In this document: one piece after another, positions 28,601 to 36,597 of the stretch | Layout: every line of letters starts with the position of its first letter | Position numbering within the stretch: position 1 is the stretch's first letter | Virus record (IMG/VR): IMGVR_UViG_3300042507_002438 | Coordinates: 1-63,187 of that record | Length of the DNA stretch: 63,187 bases | Direction: 5' to 3' (one strand) | DNA from: a virus | Notes under the pieces: model-generated | What the model was told of the DNA's origin: nothing | The model's database searches: none | The model's input: only the letters and a program-made list of their open reading frames with translations | Program-made: the position numbers and the translations under genes

Positions 28601-31600
28601 GAAGCTACGTCTAGAGCAGAAAAAACAAAAGACGGAAGAATTAATTTGAGAACTGCTCATATTACAGACCAGGTTCCATTAGGTGGATTCTATAAATATA
28701 AGACAAACTCTAACATGACTGGAAGCTGGATTATATCTGGCGAGATGAAAGTAAATAGAGTATTGACGGATAAAGAAGTTAATGATATTAACAAGAAAGG
28801 GGGAGGAAAAGATCTGCCAAGGCTTACTCCGTTTGACTACGAGGCATATGGATTTAATGTTGACGGATCAGTAAAAAATCCAAAAAATGTATTATCAAAC
28901 CAAATTGCTAGAGCGTATTTAGTGGCAAAAGAGACCGGTGAGAACGAGGAATTAGTTAACGCGGTAGACAATGCGCTAAAGATAAATACGAAGGCTCAGA
29001 AGGCTCCTAAGTACGTGCCAGAAAGTGTGTACAAGTATCTTACAGAAGACGCCGACGGTAACATCGTGTTCCACCACTACTCTAAGGCAAGAAGAGACGA
29101 GATCAAACCATCGACTGGTTCTGGTAGCTTCTTGACTAGCAGAGAAGAGCAGCAGGCACTGTCTAGTGTCGGTGGTCTTGGGATGTACTATACCCAGCAA
29201 GGACAAAAAGAGCCAGGAGTAGGGGACGAGAGACACACGGTGGTAGTTCCTAAAGAAAAGATCTACTACATGACTAGTGACCCGCTAAATCTTTACGACG
29301 AGGCTAGGGCCCGATTCCTTGACTACATGAACAGAAATAACGACGTACAGATTGAGTACGCGTTTAATCCTAACTACCAGACAGCATGGATCACGAAGGT
29401 AGCGCAGGAAAAAGGTTTTGACATGGTCATCAGCAAGTGGAAGAACGACGCCGACTACAGAGCACAGTCTTCTATAGCGTTGAAGCCAATTGAGGAAGAC
29501 TTGCCAATGAAGGACATCGAAGACAACATAGAGGTTGGAGACCGAGTGTTTGTTTCTGGTGCGCCTGCAATTATTACTAGTATCGACGAGAACGGACTCG
29601 CTACATACAAGCAAAAGAACTCTTCTGGTAAGTTTGACATAGAACTTGGCAAGCGTACCGACAGATACGGCAAGATGACCTTGCTAGACAAGGGGCCATT
29701 CGAGATGACAGAGGACGGAGAAATAGTTCAGGCATCCATCACAACAAGAGGCCAGAAAGCTTCCAGAGAAAGAATGATGAACGAACTTGACGGAGTAATA
29801 GCAAAGTCAAAAGAAAGAAAGGCAACAAAAGAAACCGTGTACAATAACGCACTTGCATACTTGCAGGGGTCTAAGGTATACGAGGAGGCTGACGACGTCG
29901 AGAGAGAGTCACTAGTAAGAGGACTTAGAAAGAAGCTAGGCCTGAAAGAAAAGTCTGTGTCTAGAATATTCTCACTCAAGAGAAAGGACAACGGAATAAC
30001 CGTAAACGAGAGAATATCACTCAGAGAACAGATCAGACTGGAAGCAAAGGCGGCAAAAGACGCTATCCAGGCACGCCAGAAGATTGGCGCAATGATTAAG
30101 GACCAACTGTCTGGAATGTTCAAGAAGGGCATCATCAAGACCGCTCAGTTGCAGGCCATCAACAGAAAGTTATTGCAGCTTAACTTCTTCAACCAGGACC
30201 ATGTAGAGAACTTTATCAACTACATGGACAAGGTGTTCAGAGACGCTGAGTACGCAGACAAGCTGTCTAAGGCAAACGCATTACAGGCTAGAATCAAGAG
30301 ATCTGTCAAGGACAAGACAATTCAGGCAGAAACTAGAGACACGGCTAAAGAGTTCTCTAAATTGGCTCCATATCTTGCGACAGACATCGACGCTTACATA
30401 GCAGCTGCTGAAGAGGTTTACGAGGCTATTCAACAGACAAAGGGAACCGTGACAGATGGAATAGCAAGCGTTACCTTTAAGAAGGCCATGAACTACGAAA
30501 GGGTTCAAGAGTATACAAAGAACGAGGCGGCAGCACAAGAGGAGGCTAGAAAGCAACAGTTAATAGAAAAGAATAAGTACCTTCTAGAGGCTGGAGTTCT
30601 TGACGAGAGCATGTCATTGAAAGAAATGATGTCAATAATCGAGTCAATAGAAGCCAATCCAGAAAGTGAAGTGGCTAAAGACAAAGAGAAGATCATCAGA
30701 GACTACGTGAATAAGTACTTTGACTCTTATAGAACTATCCTAGAAGAGATCATAAGAACTGACATCGATCCATTTACCGGAGAGCGCATGTATCTAACAG
30801 ACGCGCAGAGAACACAGATCGGAAAATTCTTGGCAGTTGATCTAAACGTATTGAGCCTAAAGGATGCGTACAGCATGGTTAACGCTATAGACAACTTCGT
30901 GATGAACCAGAACACGGACGGAATGGAGGCAACTATAGCTGCATACGAAGGAATAAAGAACGCAAAAGAAGCCCTCAAGAAAGGCTTAGTGGCTAGATCA
31001 TTGAGAGCATACTGGAGTAAGAAACTTGGAAGGGTTTGGGGTGAGCAGTTCGAGCAGATCACTATGATGCACGAACGCATGTTTGGTGGCGTTCAAAGAG
31101 CTATTGAATTTGACAGGCTAAGCGGACTTTCTAAGTTGTTGACTGATAAAGTAAAAGCGCTAAAATCTTTCAATGCTATCGTAGAGAGTTACGCCAATAA
31201 ATTCGGAAAGGTAAAAGACTTCAACAAGGCTGAAAATGTATTTGAGCGTGGAATGCTTGGTATTGTTGCCAGAAATGTTCAGGGATCAGAAACCGAACAA
31301 CAAGAAGAGTTCAACAAGCAGAAGAAGAACATAGAGATCAGCATAAAGGCCATGGAGCAAGGAACTGATAAGCAAAAGAAGGAGGCCGTAGTCGCTAAGA
31401 AGGTTTACGATAAGATACTCAAGGACTCAAACTCATATCAGGACGCCAAGAAAAAAGCCGGAAAAGAAAACGTAATGGCAGTTGAGTTCTGGCAGGGTCA
31501 ATTCTCTAACATATTTGACAGTCTACAAGATGTTTCTAGAGGCGTGTACAACACCATACTAGACAGGGACGTTAACTACCTTCCTCACACGTACAAGAGG

Positions 31601-33238
31601 TTTGAGAAGAAGGGCGACAGCATGGAGGTTAGCGAAGACGGAAGCGCATTCATGGGCATAAACGAAGGCTTCGACACCAAAGAGACCGGAGTATTAATGA
31701 AGGCTACAAAGCCAAAACTCACAGAGACTGGCATACCCTCTAGAATACTCAGCTTTGACTTTGACACAAATATGTCTAGAGCTATGCAGGGAGCTTTGAT
31801 TGACATCAATACCGCGTCAACCATCAGACAAATATCTTCTTTCTACAACTCAGATGAGTTTGCTAAGATAATTCCTAGCAAAGAAGATAGAGACCTGGCC
31901 AGAGACAGAATGAGAAAGTTCATCAAGAAGACCAAGAGGAAAGAATATACTCAAGAGGACAACTTAGACACGCTTACAAAGGCCGCAAACTATATATCCT
32001 CATTCTCTGCCAGTAGAGCGCTTGGTAGTATTTCACAGATACCAAAGCAGACTATAAGTGTCGCGGCAAATACCATGATAAACACCGGAGGAAGCATATC
32101 AATATTCGACGTATTTAAGGCTAAGGACTTCATCGATAAATCTGGATACGGAATATCTATCCGTGGTATTGCCTCTCAGGCAGACATACAGAGTATTAAC
32201 CAAATCCTCAAGAAGGCCGAAGAGTCAAAGGGCAAGCAGGCGCTAGACTACCTCAAGAAGTTGAATGACATGTACCTTGAGTTGTTTGTTGCAAGCCCTG
32301 ACGTGTACATCGCAAGAGCGTCATGGCTAGCGTACTACAAAAAGAAGTTAAATTCTCTTGGGGTAGACACAGACAATATCGACTGGTCAACGCACGAGAT
32401 CAACACAGAGGCCGGAGACTATGCGCAGAGAATGACTGACCGTCAGCAAAACTTCTCAGACTCAGACCTTGCCGGAGAGATAATGTCAAACAAGAAGCCA
32501 ATCGTACAGCTTTTAAGAAAGTCATTGTTCCCGTTCGCGTCATTTGGCATAAATAAAAAGGCGCAGCTTATGGGCGACATGTCAGTTCTTTACAACCCAC
32601 TATCATCAAGCGATGACAAGAAGGCAGCGGTAGCGTCACTTGCTAGCTGGGGCGTAGAGATGGCGGTGTACAGTGGCGTGAGCATATTCATCAGCAACGT
32701 GGTGTTTAACTTCATTGCTAACTTGATGGCCGACTACGAGGAGGACGAGGAAGAGGAAGACAAGAAATATACAAAGGCCATTCAGTACAGAGCAAAGAAT
32801 GCGGCGGTAGAATTACTTTCTCCAATACCAAACGTTGCAGACGACGCCCTTGTAGACGGAATAAACTTTACACTAAATAGTGTTGGCGTTGACGAACAGT
32901 ACAGACTACCTGAAGGAAAGGGAGAGAAGTTGTATGAGAAGGTGGGACTCACAAACATCATGCAACAGAAACTGGCAAACCTTAGCAGAATGACTTACGC
33001 CGGAGCTACCGGAACATACGTTGACAAGTTTGGAAACGAGAAAGAGATGAGCAAGGAAGACCAGCAAAGAGCTGCATCTATGGCCGCCGTGTATGCGTTC
33101 TACGCATTTGGTTTTGTGCCTGCTGACTTTGGAATAACCATAGACAATGCATACTACAAGCTAGGAAAAAAATCTAAGAAGGCTGGTAGCGGTGGAGGAA
33201 AGAGCGCATTCGGATCAATTGACACAAAGATTAAATAA
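22664..33238 (+). CDS. Giant polyvalent internal protein with zincin motif (3524 aa)
   Basis: Multi-domain ejection protein. Residues 1-400 are charged and helical. About 430-700 hold hydrophobic, membrane-active stretches (LVLDQAPQIVLAMATGGAAV). About 1130-1340 contain a zincin motif, HEAWH at 1211-1215 (HExxH). About 1470-1800 contain SFYQNMIGIGETITMDLWWS, resembling large-polyvalent-protein domains. About 2115-2270 contain NIVFHHYSKARRDEIKP and GLGMYYTQ, resembling an ADP-ribosyltransferase or toxin-like fold of polyvalent proteins. The rest is helical, with membrane-type segments near 3320-3370. Five copies of a [S/N/T]xRxQK-type motif (one with K for R) lie at domain borders (1360, 1805, 1829, 2109, 2361). 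Such proteins enter the cell with phage DNA and may process host targets or the wall. Domain names are by eye. Confidence 0.75.
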   Translation: MDKLDKLYNLYLSKGLITEATPIDKFKSASDQQRAKLYELGKTSGLFATTDLNTFSSAWGGLSVDKKKEESALPSGEEGTSLATQKMAGPKPLASSRIKQVKNPSNFNKNIESSDYQRHTKLASVAINAADKGDKNTLINTLKEMNAIRAMYPAGVFESDKQMSEDLQSIEKVASRKKLDVDIKTASRMPVPQKKIELKLPQGVQIKTSDIKQDPEDLKRAVRADLIELEAMDFEMVDKQVEEEFAQDGISDKVLQTINRWTSRAGWGYMPTSVEKSIAKATNEVKANNPDASAEDILAYAKEQRKRELLEVQKDKAVEDYFEGKAILGRPEEQVNIERSLENIKSKQEYHIAKFNEKNQEIERNLSTLELYNKKIENKEELTPEDVNNINYAVNNVNLLYDDLQKNYKNIETDDKDLKNTAEEIDRFKRNYSYLTNAGARVGSAAIDITSGIAGYMDMQQSLLMGALKDATGVDVSQANIWDDISKNLSGTSESIKQSIAKNKELKNVNSIGDFAEWSGQLVLDQAPQIVLAMATGGAAVPLMGASATGSKFEEIKDDEKYTMTQKVVASYAVGLAEALSEKIELDVIKYAFPSSRIAKAAANTKADEEILKQSLRTGIKGATINNIEKLGMASLNVNKEGISEVVAQLGTNLTDRYILDKKDVSILDGIDDAYLSGAVIGGSMIAAPAFASKVISPFVYDPEKNVSKNVSKIAELTKALGIATKESDKKIIQGQIDKLNNDNFSIVDAAINRTKNLSPDEIREGVKSIERMQEIKSEIADIRGNASYSTEAKNAMVSGLLDEYNQLVLKRKQLIDKANAIQKQTTSEVPVQPEAGVGEEVAQGEPQTEPKITTKEGVQEGTKEVVSGVEITYPSEQQKQERKEARNRPEYVEESSKDLQEEDVDALSEELSGEFGILTAENPMAQPLTEEENKQLNQKAEEWLKGKGYKPKRVTGKYDQAENSFFVPGLTVEDAIEFAKEFNQESVAHSTGLVKQDGSMNPRMNSDDNFSFEDFTPESNYVSVVKTKDGLKTFQVGYDFNTTVDSKKPSAQPVQQAVAQNIQETDENYQESRDAVMQIAQDQKEFVPGDAVLEQVTTDGQGNVTGGVVTFLDADRNPTRKTISRAQTAPAKTGIVENVKKAISKLFPKLEAKNFNSAAEMREYARSKYGDAVANQVQDDDAARVLLDQNNEPIAILINDQLSDETTLPHEAWHPIMLKAFGDNQKLFSQFRAQIKKALIDNGFKDIADQLDAFANQEEYKKTGVDAEEWLVQFGALLTNKKIDANKLTPKQKSLIEKLRDIINSFMIKVSGQPVFNETSSAKDILDFMASIADSMAKGEDISGLFEVEGIDKTTEVKSRSQKAAIEILDGPKFDNKLKEDVASYLNSLRDSEIPPNSSREQLMERFINNVYEEVGYYLFSKPDARSAGLTWYIEDMVEFENKVKVIIPELSNEKQYKLFLSILAFTSSGTNPNQNLSYAYNLWNNSNDPKNFDFSKDWGDKKLSFVDKKGKAVASGVIVKETAKEYTVELVDSLGRPEVDSKGNKKYEKISKASMKPGYPKPTGYTNRGKIIVGQLEKLEKLYSDLKSIDAVVDWLETPHPIAELRKYNEAVPDVNGKGPGKTNKKYDPSKNADGERNGAFIFGEKIGSFYQNMIGIGETITMDLWWSRTWNRYMGTMINTTSGNKEIQEVPRSDRERNIMREAVKMVAEDLNLQVSELQAAIWYFEQELWTKSGNASPSYSYVTAIDELTEKLKVDEETRTKLRSAEADLTEAEKRRKNAAERAAAVVASKGGEIPKVKVTTRAQKSIEQANEDFGIEDGEAMFSTRAQKLEPKKVSSLSSSIQSIDKETTKKLKSLINKGVKEPKKTQKAYKLFKVKKEFPGELFPLFVGANESVTVGEWIEAKAGELTTTKEGKTMVKSTLGPLAYRPGWHSGDLAIATHIGSKRNPTDKAPTLRAEDQVWAEVEVGSDVDWQKEATSRAEKTKDGRINLRTAHITDQVPLGGFYKYKTNSNMTGSWIISGEMKVNRVLTDKEVNDINKKGGGKDLPRLTPFDYEAYGFNVDGSVKNPKNVLSNQIARAYLVAKETGENEELVNAVDNALKINTKAQKAPKYVPESVYKYLTEDADGNIVFHHYSKARRDEIKPSTGSGSFLTSREEQQALSSVGGLGMYYTQQGQKEPGVGDERHTVVVPKEKIYYMTSDPLNLYDEARARFLDYMNRNNDVQIEYAFNPNYQTAWITKVAQEKGFDMVISKWKNDADYRAQSSIALKPIEEDLPMKDIEDNIEVGDRVFVSGAPAIITSIDENGLATYKQKNSSGKFDIELGKRTDRYGKMTLLDKGPFEMTEDGEIVQASITTRGQKASRERMMNELDGVIAKSKERKATKETVYNNALAYLQGSKVYEEADDVERESLVRGLRKKLGLKEKSVSRIFSLKRKDNGITVNERISLREQIRLEAKAAKDAIQARQKIGAMIKDQLSGMFKKGIIKTAQLQAINRKLLQLNFFNQDHVENFINYMDKVFRDAEYADKLSKANALQARIKRSVKDKTIQAETRDTAKEFSKLAPYLATDIDAYIAAAEEVYEAIQQTKGTVTDGIASVTFKKAMNYERVQEYTKNEAAAQEEARKQQLIEKNKYLLEAGVLDESMSLKEMMSIIESIEANPESEVAKDKEKIIRDYVNKYFDSYRTILEEIIRTDIDPFTGERMYLTDAQRTQIGKFLAVDLNVLSLKDAYSMVNAIDNFVMNQNTDGMEATIAAYEGIKNAKEALKKGLVARSLRAYWSKKLGRVWGEQFEQITMMHERMFGGVQRAIEFDRLSGLSKLLTDKVKALKSFNAIVESYANKFGKVKDFNKAENVFERGMLGIVARNVQGSETEQQEEFNKQKKNIEISIKAMEQGTDKQKKEAVVAKKVYDKILKDSNSYQDAKKKAGKENVMAVEFWQGQFSNIFDSLQDVSRGVYNTILDRDVNYLPHTYKRFEKKGDSMEVSEDGSAFMGINEGFDTKETGVLMKATKPKLTETGIPSRILSFDFDTNMSRAMQGALIDINTASTIRQISSFYNSDEFAKIIPSKEDRDLARDRMRKFIKKTKRKEYTQEDNLDTLTKAANYISSFSASRALGSISQIPKQTISVAANTMINTGGSISIFDVFKAKDFIDKSGYGISIRGIASQADIQSINQILKKAEESKGKQALDYLKKLNDMYLELFVASPDVYIARASWLAYYKKKLNSLGVDTDNIDWSTHEINTEAGDYAQRMTDRQQNFSDSDLAGEIMSNKKPIVQLLRKSLFPFASFGINKKAQLMGDMSVLYNPLSSSDDKKAAVASLASWGVEMAVYSGVSIFISNVVFNFIANLMADYEEDEEEEDKKYTKAIQYRAKNAAVELLSPIPNVADDALVDGINFTLNSVGVDEQYRLPEGKGEKLYEKVGLTNIMQQKLANLSRMTYAGATGTYVDKFGNEKEMSKEDQQRAASMAAVYAFYAFGFVPADFGITIDNAYYKLGKKSKKAGSGGGKSAFGSIDTKIK

Positions 33239-33242
33239 AAAA

Positions 33243-33260
33243 GGGGGCCTATTGGCCCCC
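33243..33260. terminator. Convergent terminator hairpin
   Basis: Perfect GGGGGCC / GGCCCCC stem with a TATT loop between the rightward virion operon and the leftward early region. On the - strand it is followed by six T, a strong terminator for the leftward transcript; on the + strand the T-run is weak. It overlaps the stop codon of the small - strand gene 33249-33401. Confidence 0.8.
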
Positions 33261-33401
33261 CTTATTAAAAATTTCTAGGAGTTTTACTTTGTATTCTATC
33301 GCCTCCTGCTCTGACAAGAATACCCTGTCCAACTGATAGTCTACGTAAACACGCCACTCAGGCCTGTTATTTACCGTAGCTCTTACTACCTCTACTGTCA
33401 T
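33249..33401 (-). CDS. Small hypothetical protein, 50 aa (last gene of leftward region)
   Basis: A 50-residue frame starting MTVEVVRATVNNRPEWRVYV with two strands and a helix (SEQEAIEYKVKLLEIF). It overlaps the end of the upstream gene by 35 bases and its stop lies inside the terminator stem. Plausible codon use and the tight fit between neighbour and terminator support it. The function is unknown. Confidence 0.55.
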   Translation of the reverse strand: MTVEVVRATVNNRPEWRVYVDYQLDRVFLSEQEAIEYKVKLLEIFNKGGQ

Positions 33402-33810
33402 GTTTCTTTATAATTATTTTATATCCTGTAGGAATAATCTCAAAACCGTCTACAATCATTGCATCGAATTCCTTGCTCACGTACTTCATGTCCATGTTAA
33501 CCGCAATGTATGGTCCACCACTTGGATCCACCATGTCTATCCGTGACATGTCCGACCTGACGTGCTTCATGTACTTTCTGGAAAACTCTGTGTATCCGTT
33601 GTCGTCAGTTTCATGCACTGCCTTTTCAAACTCTCCACGAGTCATCATTGCAGAGCTGTCGCAGTCGTCCTCAACGTACCTGTTGTATGCCTGAGTATAG
33701 TCATTTGGCCATCCCATTCTACACCACTCAAAGTTACCTTCCCAGAGTATGTTGCCTTCGTCGTCTAACGTGAAGGTAAATTTTTCATTGTACCTATTTC
33801 TGTATTCCAT
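33367..33810 (-). CDS. Hypothetical protein, 147 aa
   Basis: A soluble acidic protein, Tyr- and Asp-rich, with LDDEGNILWEGNFEWCRMGW near the start and a basic C-terminus (KIIIKKHDSRGSKSYGK). No catalytic motif is visible. It overlaps its upstream neighbour by 17 bases. It belongs to the run of small accessory genes at the distal end of the leftward transcript, which in phages usually holds host-takeover or dispensable functions. Confidence 0.6.
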   Translation of the reverse strand: MEYRNRYNEKFTFTLDDEGNILWEGNFEWCRMGWPNDYTQAYNRYVEDDCDSSAMMTRGEFEKAVHETDDNGYTEFSRKYMKHVRSDMSRIDMVDPSGGPYIAVNMDMKYVSKEFDAMIVDGFEIIPTGYKIIIKKHDSRGSKSYGK

Positions 33811-34174
33811 TTTTTAATTTTTCTAAGTATTCATAAAGCGACTCGAAAGAGTAGCAAATTGGATTTCCATTCTCGTCAGTAGCTCCAGACCTTGGCTCTC
33901 CTTTTCTTGCAACAATCTCGCCCTTCTCATTGTATGCGTCACAGGTTGACCAGTCTTTCTCTCCCCAGTTTGACTCAAAGATAAACCAAGTAACCCAACC
34001 AAGCCCTTCTTCGCCGTAGTGAGATTCTATCGATGTGTATAACAAGGAGTCTACATATTCAATGATGGCGTACTTTCCTTCGTGCAAGTCCACCCCTACC
34101 TGATATAGCTCGTGTGCATTTTCTGAGAACTGACGATAGTTTAAAAGTATTTTTAAAAATTGTTCGTATGTCAT
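33794..34174 (-). CDS. Hypothetical conserved-type protein, 126 aa
   Basis: Starts MTYEQFLKILLNYRQFSENA, then a helix-strand arrangement with a WVTWFIFESNWGEKDWSTCD segment and a C-terminal SFESLYEYLEKL helix. The style is that of small phage proteins in Bacteroidota and other hosts with no assigned function. Its ATG overlaps the stop of the gene upstream by one base. Confidence 0.6.
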   Translation of the reverse strand: MTYEQFLKILLNYRQFSENAHELYQVGVDLHEGKYAIIEYVDSLLYTSIESHYGEEGLGWVTWFIFESNWGEKDWSTCDAYNEKGEIVARKGEPRSGATDENGNPICYSFESLYEYLEKLKNGIQK

Positions 34175-34398
34175 TATTCAAATTCTAAACTATAACTGCT
34201 CATTATTCTACGCAACTCATCTCTGGTCTCATATAAAGCATTTACTTTTTCTTCATGGTATGAGTCAGGAGCGTATTTTGTATTTGTCCTTAAATATTGG
34301 TCAAGATCCCACATAGCAAGTTGCCACTTGGAACCATTCACAGCAGAGTTAAACTCTACTTGATCGTCTGGTAGTTCAAATTTTAAGATAGCTTCCAT
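34174..34398 (-). CDS. Small protein with LPDDQVEFNSAVNGSKW motif
   Basis: 74 residues. FELPDDQVEFNSAVNGSKWQ, then LAMWDLDQYLR and a helix with RDELRRIMSSYSLEFE. I recognise this pattern as a widespread small phage protein of unknown function found in many unrelated phages. It overlaps the upstream gene end. A single compact domain with a helical C-terminal half is likely. Confidence 0.65.
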   Translation of the reverse strand: MEAILKFELPDDQVEFNSAVNGSKWQLAMWDLDQYLRTNTKYAPDSYHEEKVNALYETRDELRRIMSSYSLEFE

Positions 34399-34733
34399 AA
34401 TTCGTAATTACTATTTCTTGTTTTAAATTTAATGTAGTCTCCTCTCTGTTCAACTATTTCTGTAACAGGCGTAGTTTGCCAGGTAAAGAACCTATTGAAT
34501 GGAGACATAAGCAATGATCTACCAACAGCTGGCTCAGGATGCTCAGATTTAAATGTGCCATTTTCATTCCATTCTAACCACTTTATGTATTTAGACTCAT
34601 TAACTAGACCATCTCTTTCTCTGACAAGCCTCCAGTTTAACCCGTCATCAATAACTCCTTGCTCGATAGCAATCTTAAGCAAGCCATCATCGTCAATGGT
34701 TGTTGGTATTTTAGTTTGTTTTATTTTACTCAT
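34383..34733 (-). CDS. Hypothetical protein, 116 aa
   Basis: Basic N-terminus (MSKIKQTKIPTTIDDDGLLK), a Trp-rich middle (YIKWLEWNENGTF) and a strand-rich end (RGDYIKFKTRNSNYELWKL). It may hold a small beta-barrel nucleic-acid-binding fold, but no motif is diagnostic. The gene lies in an AT-richer segment (about 34.2-36.4 kb) than the replication genes upstream, consistent with an accessory cassette. Confidence 0.55.
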   Translation of the reverse strand: MSKIKQTKIPTTIDDDGLLKIAIEQGVIDDGLNWRLVRERDGLVNESKYIKWLEWNENGTFKSEHPEPAVGRSLLMSPFNRFFTWQTTPVTEIVEQRGDYIKFKTRNSNYELWKLS

Positions 34734-35002
34734 CTTAATTCTATTTTTAAATAGTACGCATTGTTAGTATTCATTATCTGACAAAACCGATCGTAATGTT
34801 TATTTTGTACATAATCTTCTAAACAAAACAAGTCAGAGTCTATGCCAAACATTTCTGCATAATAACCTTTCCATTTTTTAAGTTTAGTTCTAAACTTTTC
34901 TACATATAGCTTTGCAAGCTCTTCGTTTTCAGTTACAAATATATTTACTGTATAACTATCCCAGTCCCCAACTGAATATTGAACTATAAACATTTCTTTC
35001 AT
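34730..35002 (-). CDS. Hypothetical protein, 90 aa
   Basis: Begins MKEMFIVQYSVGDWDSYTVN, followed by FVTENEELAKLYVEKFRTKL: strand, strand, helix, a pattern seen in small phage proteins. The rest is aromatic-rich, with one Cys. It is coupled by four-base overlaps to both neighbours. AT-rich. No function can be assigned. Confidence 0.55.
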   Translation of the reverse strand: MKEMFIVQYSVGDWDSYTVNIFVTENEELAKLYVEKFRTKLKKWKGYYAEMFGIDSDLFCLEDYVQNKHYDRFCQIMNTNNAYYLKIELR

Positions 35003-35586
35003 TTGTATTTATCTTTTAAAATTAAATCATAGTAGTTTACTTTTCTTTGTTCTCCCCACTTTGAAACCGTATAGTCTAATGGAAATTCTTTTTTACATTG
35101 CTCAATTCTTTCACGCTTAGTTCCTTTAGTGTTTCTACAATAGTATAACCATGCTTCCCAGAATCTAGGCGGCTCAGGTGCACTTACAATAACAGCAAAT
35201 TGCCATTTAAAGAATACAAAAGATGCTAATGGTGCCCACTCAAATCTGTAGTCGGTATCGTCACATTTTGTTTTCCATCCCAGTCCAACAAAATCAAATC
35301 CTATTTTCTTGGGTATTGCAAATTGATATCTTAACTTTTCTTCATAAACTTCATCTAATGGTCTTACTTTGCGCTTAAAAGTAGAGTTTGGATTTTTATT
35401 ATTCCAATCTTCAGCGTCTGCAATTTCAGCCATGGCTGCTTCCACTACCATTTCATGTGTAGGATTTACAAATCTTCTAGGAAGAAAGTACGGTGTACCA
35501 ATAACAATCTTACCAAAATACCATTTTAGTTTTGGTCTTTTAAAGGGACTGTTTGTTAATTGTAATAGTTTCATTACTTTCCCCAC
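34999..35586 (-). CDS. Hypothetical protein, 195 aa
   Basis: A basic protein rich in Trp, Phe and Lys. It has TPYFLPRRFVNPTHEMVVEA, then AAMAEIADAEDWNNKNP and a hydrophobic stretch (PLASFVFFKWQFAVIVSAPE) that may be a core strand or a membrane-proximal segment. The blocks YFGKIVIGTPYFLPRRFVNP and VGLGWKTKCDDTDYRFEW resemble a phage protein family I cannot name. It starts inside the end of the upstream gene. Confidence 0.55.
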   Translation of the reverse strand: MGKVMKLLQLTNSPFKRPKLKWYFGKIVIGTPYFLPRRFVNPTHEMVVEAAMAEIADAEDWNNKNPNSTFKRKVRPLDEVYEEKLRYQFAIPKKIGFDFVGLGWKTKCDDTDYRFEWAPLASFVFFKWQFAVIVSAPEPPRFWEAWLYYCRNTKGTKRERIEQCKKEFPLDYTVSKWGEQRKVNYYDLILKDKYK

Positions 35587-35795
35587 TTTTTTACAGGCTC
35601 GTCATAGTATTCGGCATAAGTCTTTTTTAACTCACTTAAAGCATGAAAAACATAGTCGTCACTGAATGTTTTATTAATGTAGCTATTTTCATCGTTTAGC
35701 AATGCTCCGAATGCCCGCTTAATTTCAATCAATGCAAAGGCACTGATTTCTACTTTATCGTTAAACAAGTCTCGTTTTTTTGTTTCGTTACTCAT
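35574..35795 (-). CDS. Hypothetical helical protein, 73 aa
   Basis: Mostly alpha-helical and charged (SAFALIEIKRAFGALLNDEN, FHALSELKKTYAEYYDEP). It starts behind a strong Shine-Dalgarno sequence AAGGAGGTAACAAATG, which also encodes the last residues GGNK of the upstream protein, so the start is well supported. Function unknown. Confidence 0.6.
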   Translation of the reverse strand: MSNETKKRDLFNDKVEISAFALIEIKRAFGALLNDENSYINKTFSDDYVFHALSELKKTYAEYYDEPVKKWGK

Positions 35796-36025
35796 TTGTT
35801 ACCTCCTTGTATTACTTTATTAACCCTATCAAATAATTCTTGTAAGTCGTTCACGCTATCGATGCTCCAACCGTCGGTTTTCAGTACATAATAACAACCT
35901 TCATCATTATCTATACCAAGTGATGACTCGCATTCAATGGTAAGTATTTCAAACTCATCTGTTGTGCCGTTACTGTTTCCTTCTTGGTTAAACGTAAATG
36001 AGCATCTTTCAAGTTTTGGTTTCAT
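35792..36025 (-). CDS. Hypothetical protein, 77 aa, cassette type with GGNK tail
   Basis: An acidic strand-rich protein (CSFTFNQEGNSNGTTDEFEI, CYYVLKTDGWSI) ending in a short helix and VIQGGNK. The last codons GGA GGT AAC AAA TGA double as the ribosome-binding site and start overlap for the next gene, the same module found after several other small genes here. It starts on an overlap with the upstream stop. Confidence 0.6.
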   Translation of the reverse strand: MKPKLERCSFTFNQEGNSNGTTDEFEILTIECESSLGIDNDEGCYYVLKTDGWSIDSVNDLQELFDRVNKVIQGGNK

Positions 36026-36471
36026 TTGTTATTCAATTCTGTTATTGATGAGTCCCAGTCAGATAATATAAACTGAAGTTTAAGGTTAGTAATTTGAGTC
36101 TTTTCTTCATTACACCATGCCATTGCCTCAAATCCTCCGGTACCATAAGAAATGGGAATTTGGTAATGCACATGAATAAGATCAGTAAGTCTGTAGTCTG
36201 CTGCACCAACAAGCAGCCTCTTAGCTTCTCTCTTTAACTCTCCTATTGATGGTACACCATCGCTTGCGCTTGACCAGTTCCAGTTCAAGTGCCACATTAC
36301 CTTGCGGACTTTATTAAAGTCAAACGACTCTAAGATGTCATCAACCAGGTCATTAACTGGATCAAGAGAAAGCTTTTTATTTGGATCTTCTAGCATCTTG
36401 CCTAACATTTCATGAAGGCTCTTAATTTCTTCTTGTGTTAAATTTTGTATATTCATGTACTTATTGTTCAT
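36022..36471 (-). CDS. Hypothetical protein, 149 aa
   Basis: The start is placed at the ATG at 36471; the longer frame begins with TTG at 36489. The N-terminal helix (QEEIKSLHEMLGKMLEDP) is followed by FDFNKVRKVMWHLNWNWS, a GVPSIGELKREAKRLLVGAA block and a C-terminal GTGGFEAMAW segment. That central block is one I recall from small proteins of many phages. It is the first gene after the structured RNA at 36.6 kb. A GCCAAAAC / GTTTTGGC hairpin (about 36479-36501) lies just upstream of the start. Confidence 0.6.
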   Translation of the reverse strand: MNNKYMNIQNLTQEEIKSLHEMLGKMLEDPNKKLSLDPVNDLVDDILESFDFNKVRKVMWHLNWNWSSASDGVPSIGELKREAKRLLVGAADYRLTDLIHVHYQIPISYGTGGFEAMAWCNEEKTQITNLKLQFILSDWDSSITELNNK

Positions 36472-36597
36472 TATATTACGCCAAAACAAACAAATTTTAT
36501 GAGTTTTGGCTGGGTTATAAATAAAATAGGCTGTTACGTTGTAGTCATTAATCTGCTTTCACACCCAACTTAATGTCAGTATCAGATCACCTATTAG

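Noticed and set aside
33597-33612. Other TCNTCAG strings that could be hammerhead cores on the - strand (also near 33873, 44570 and 46135)
   Set aside because: They occur within coding frames and lack the paired stems and the GAAA part.
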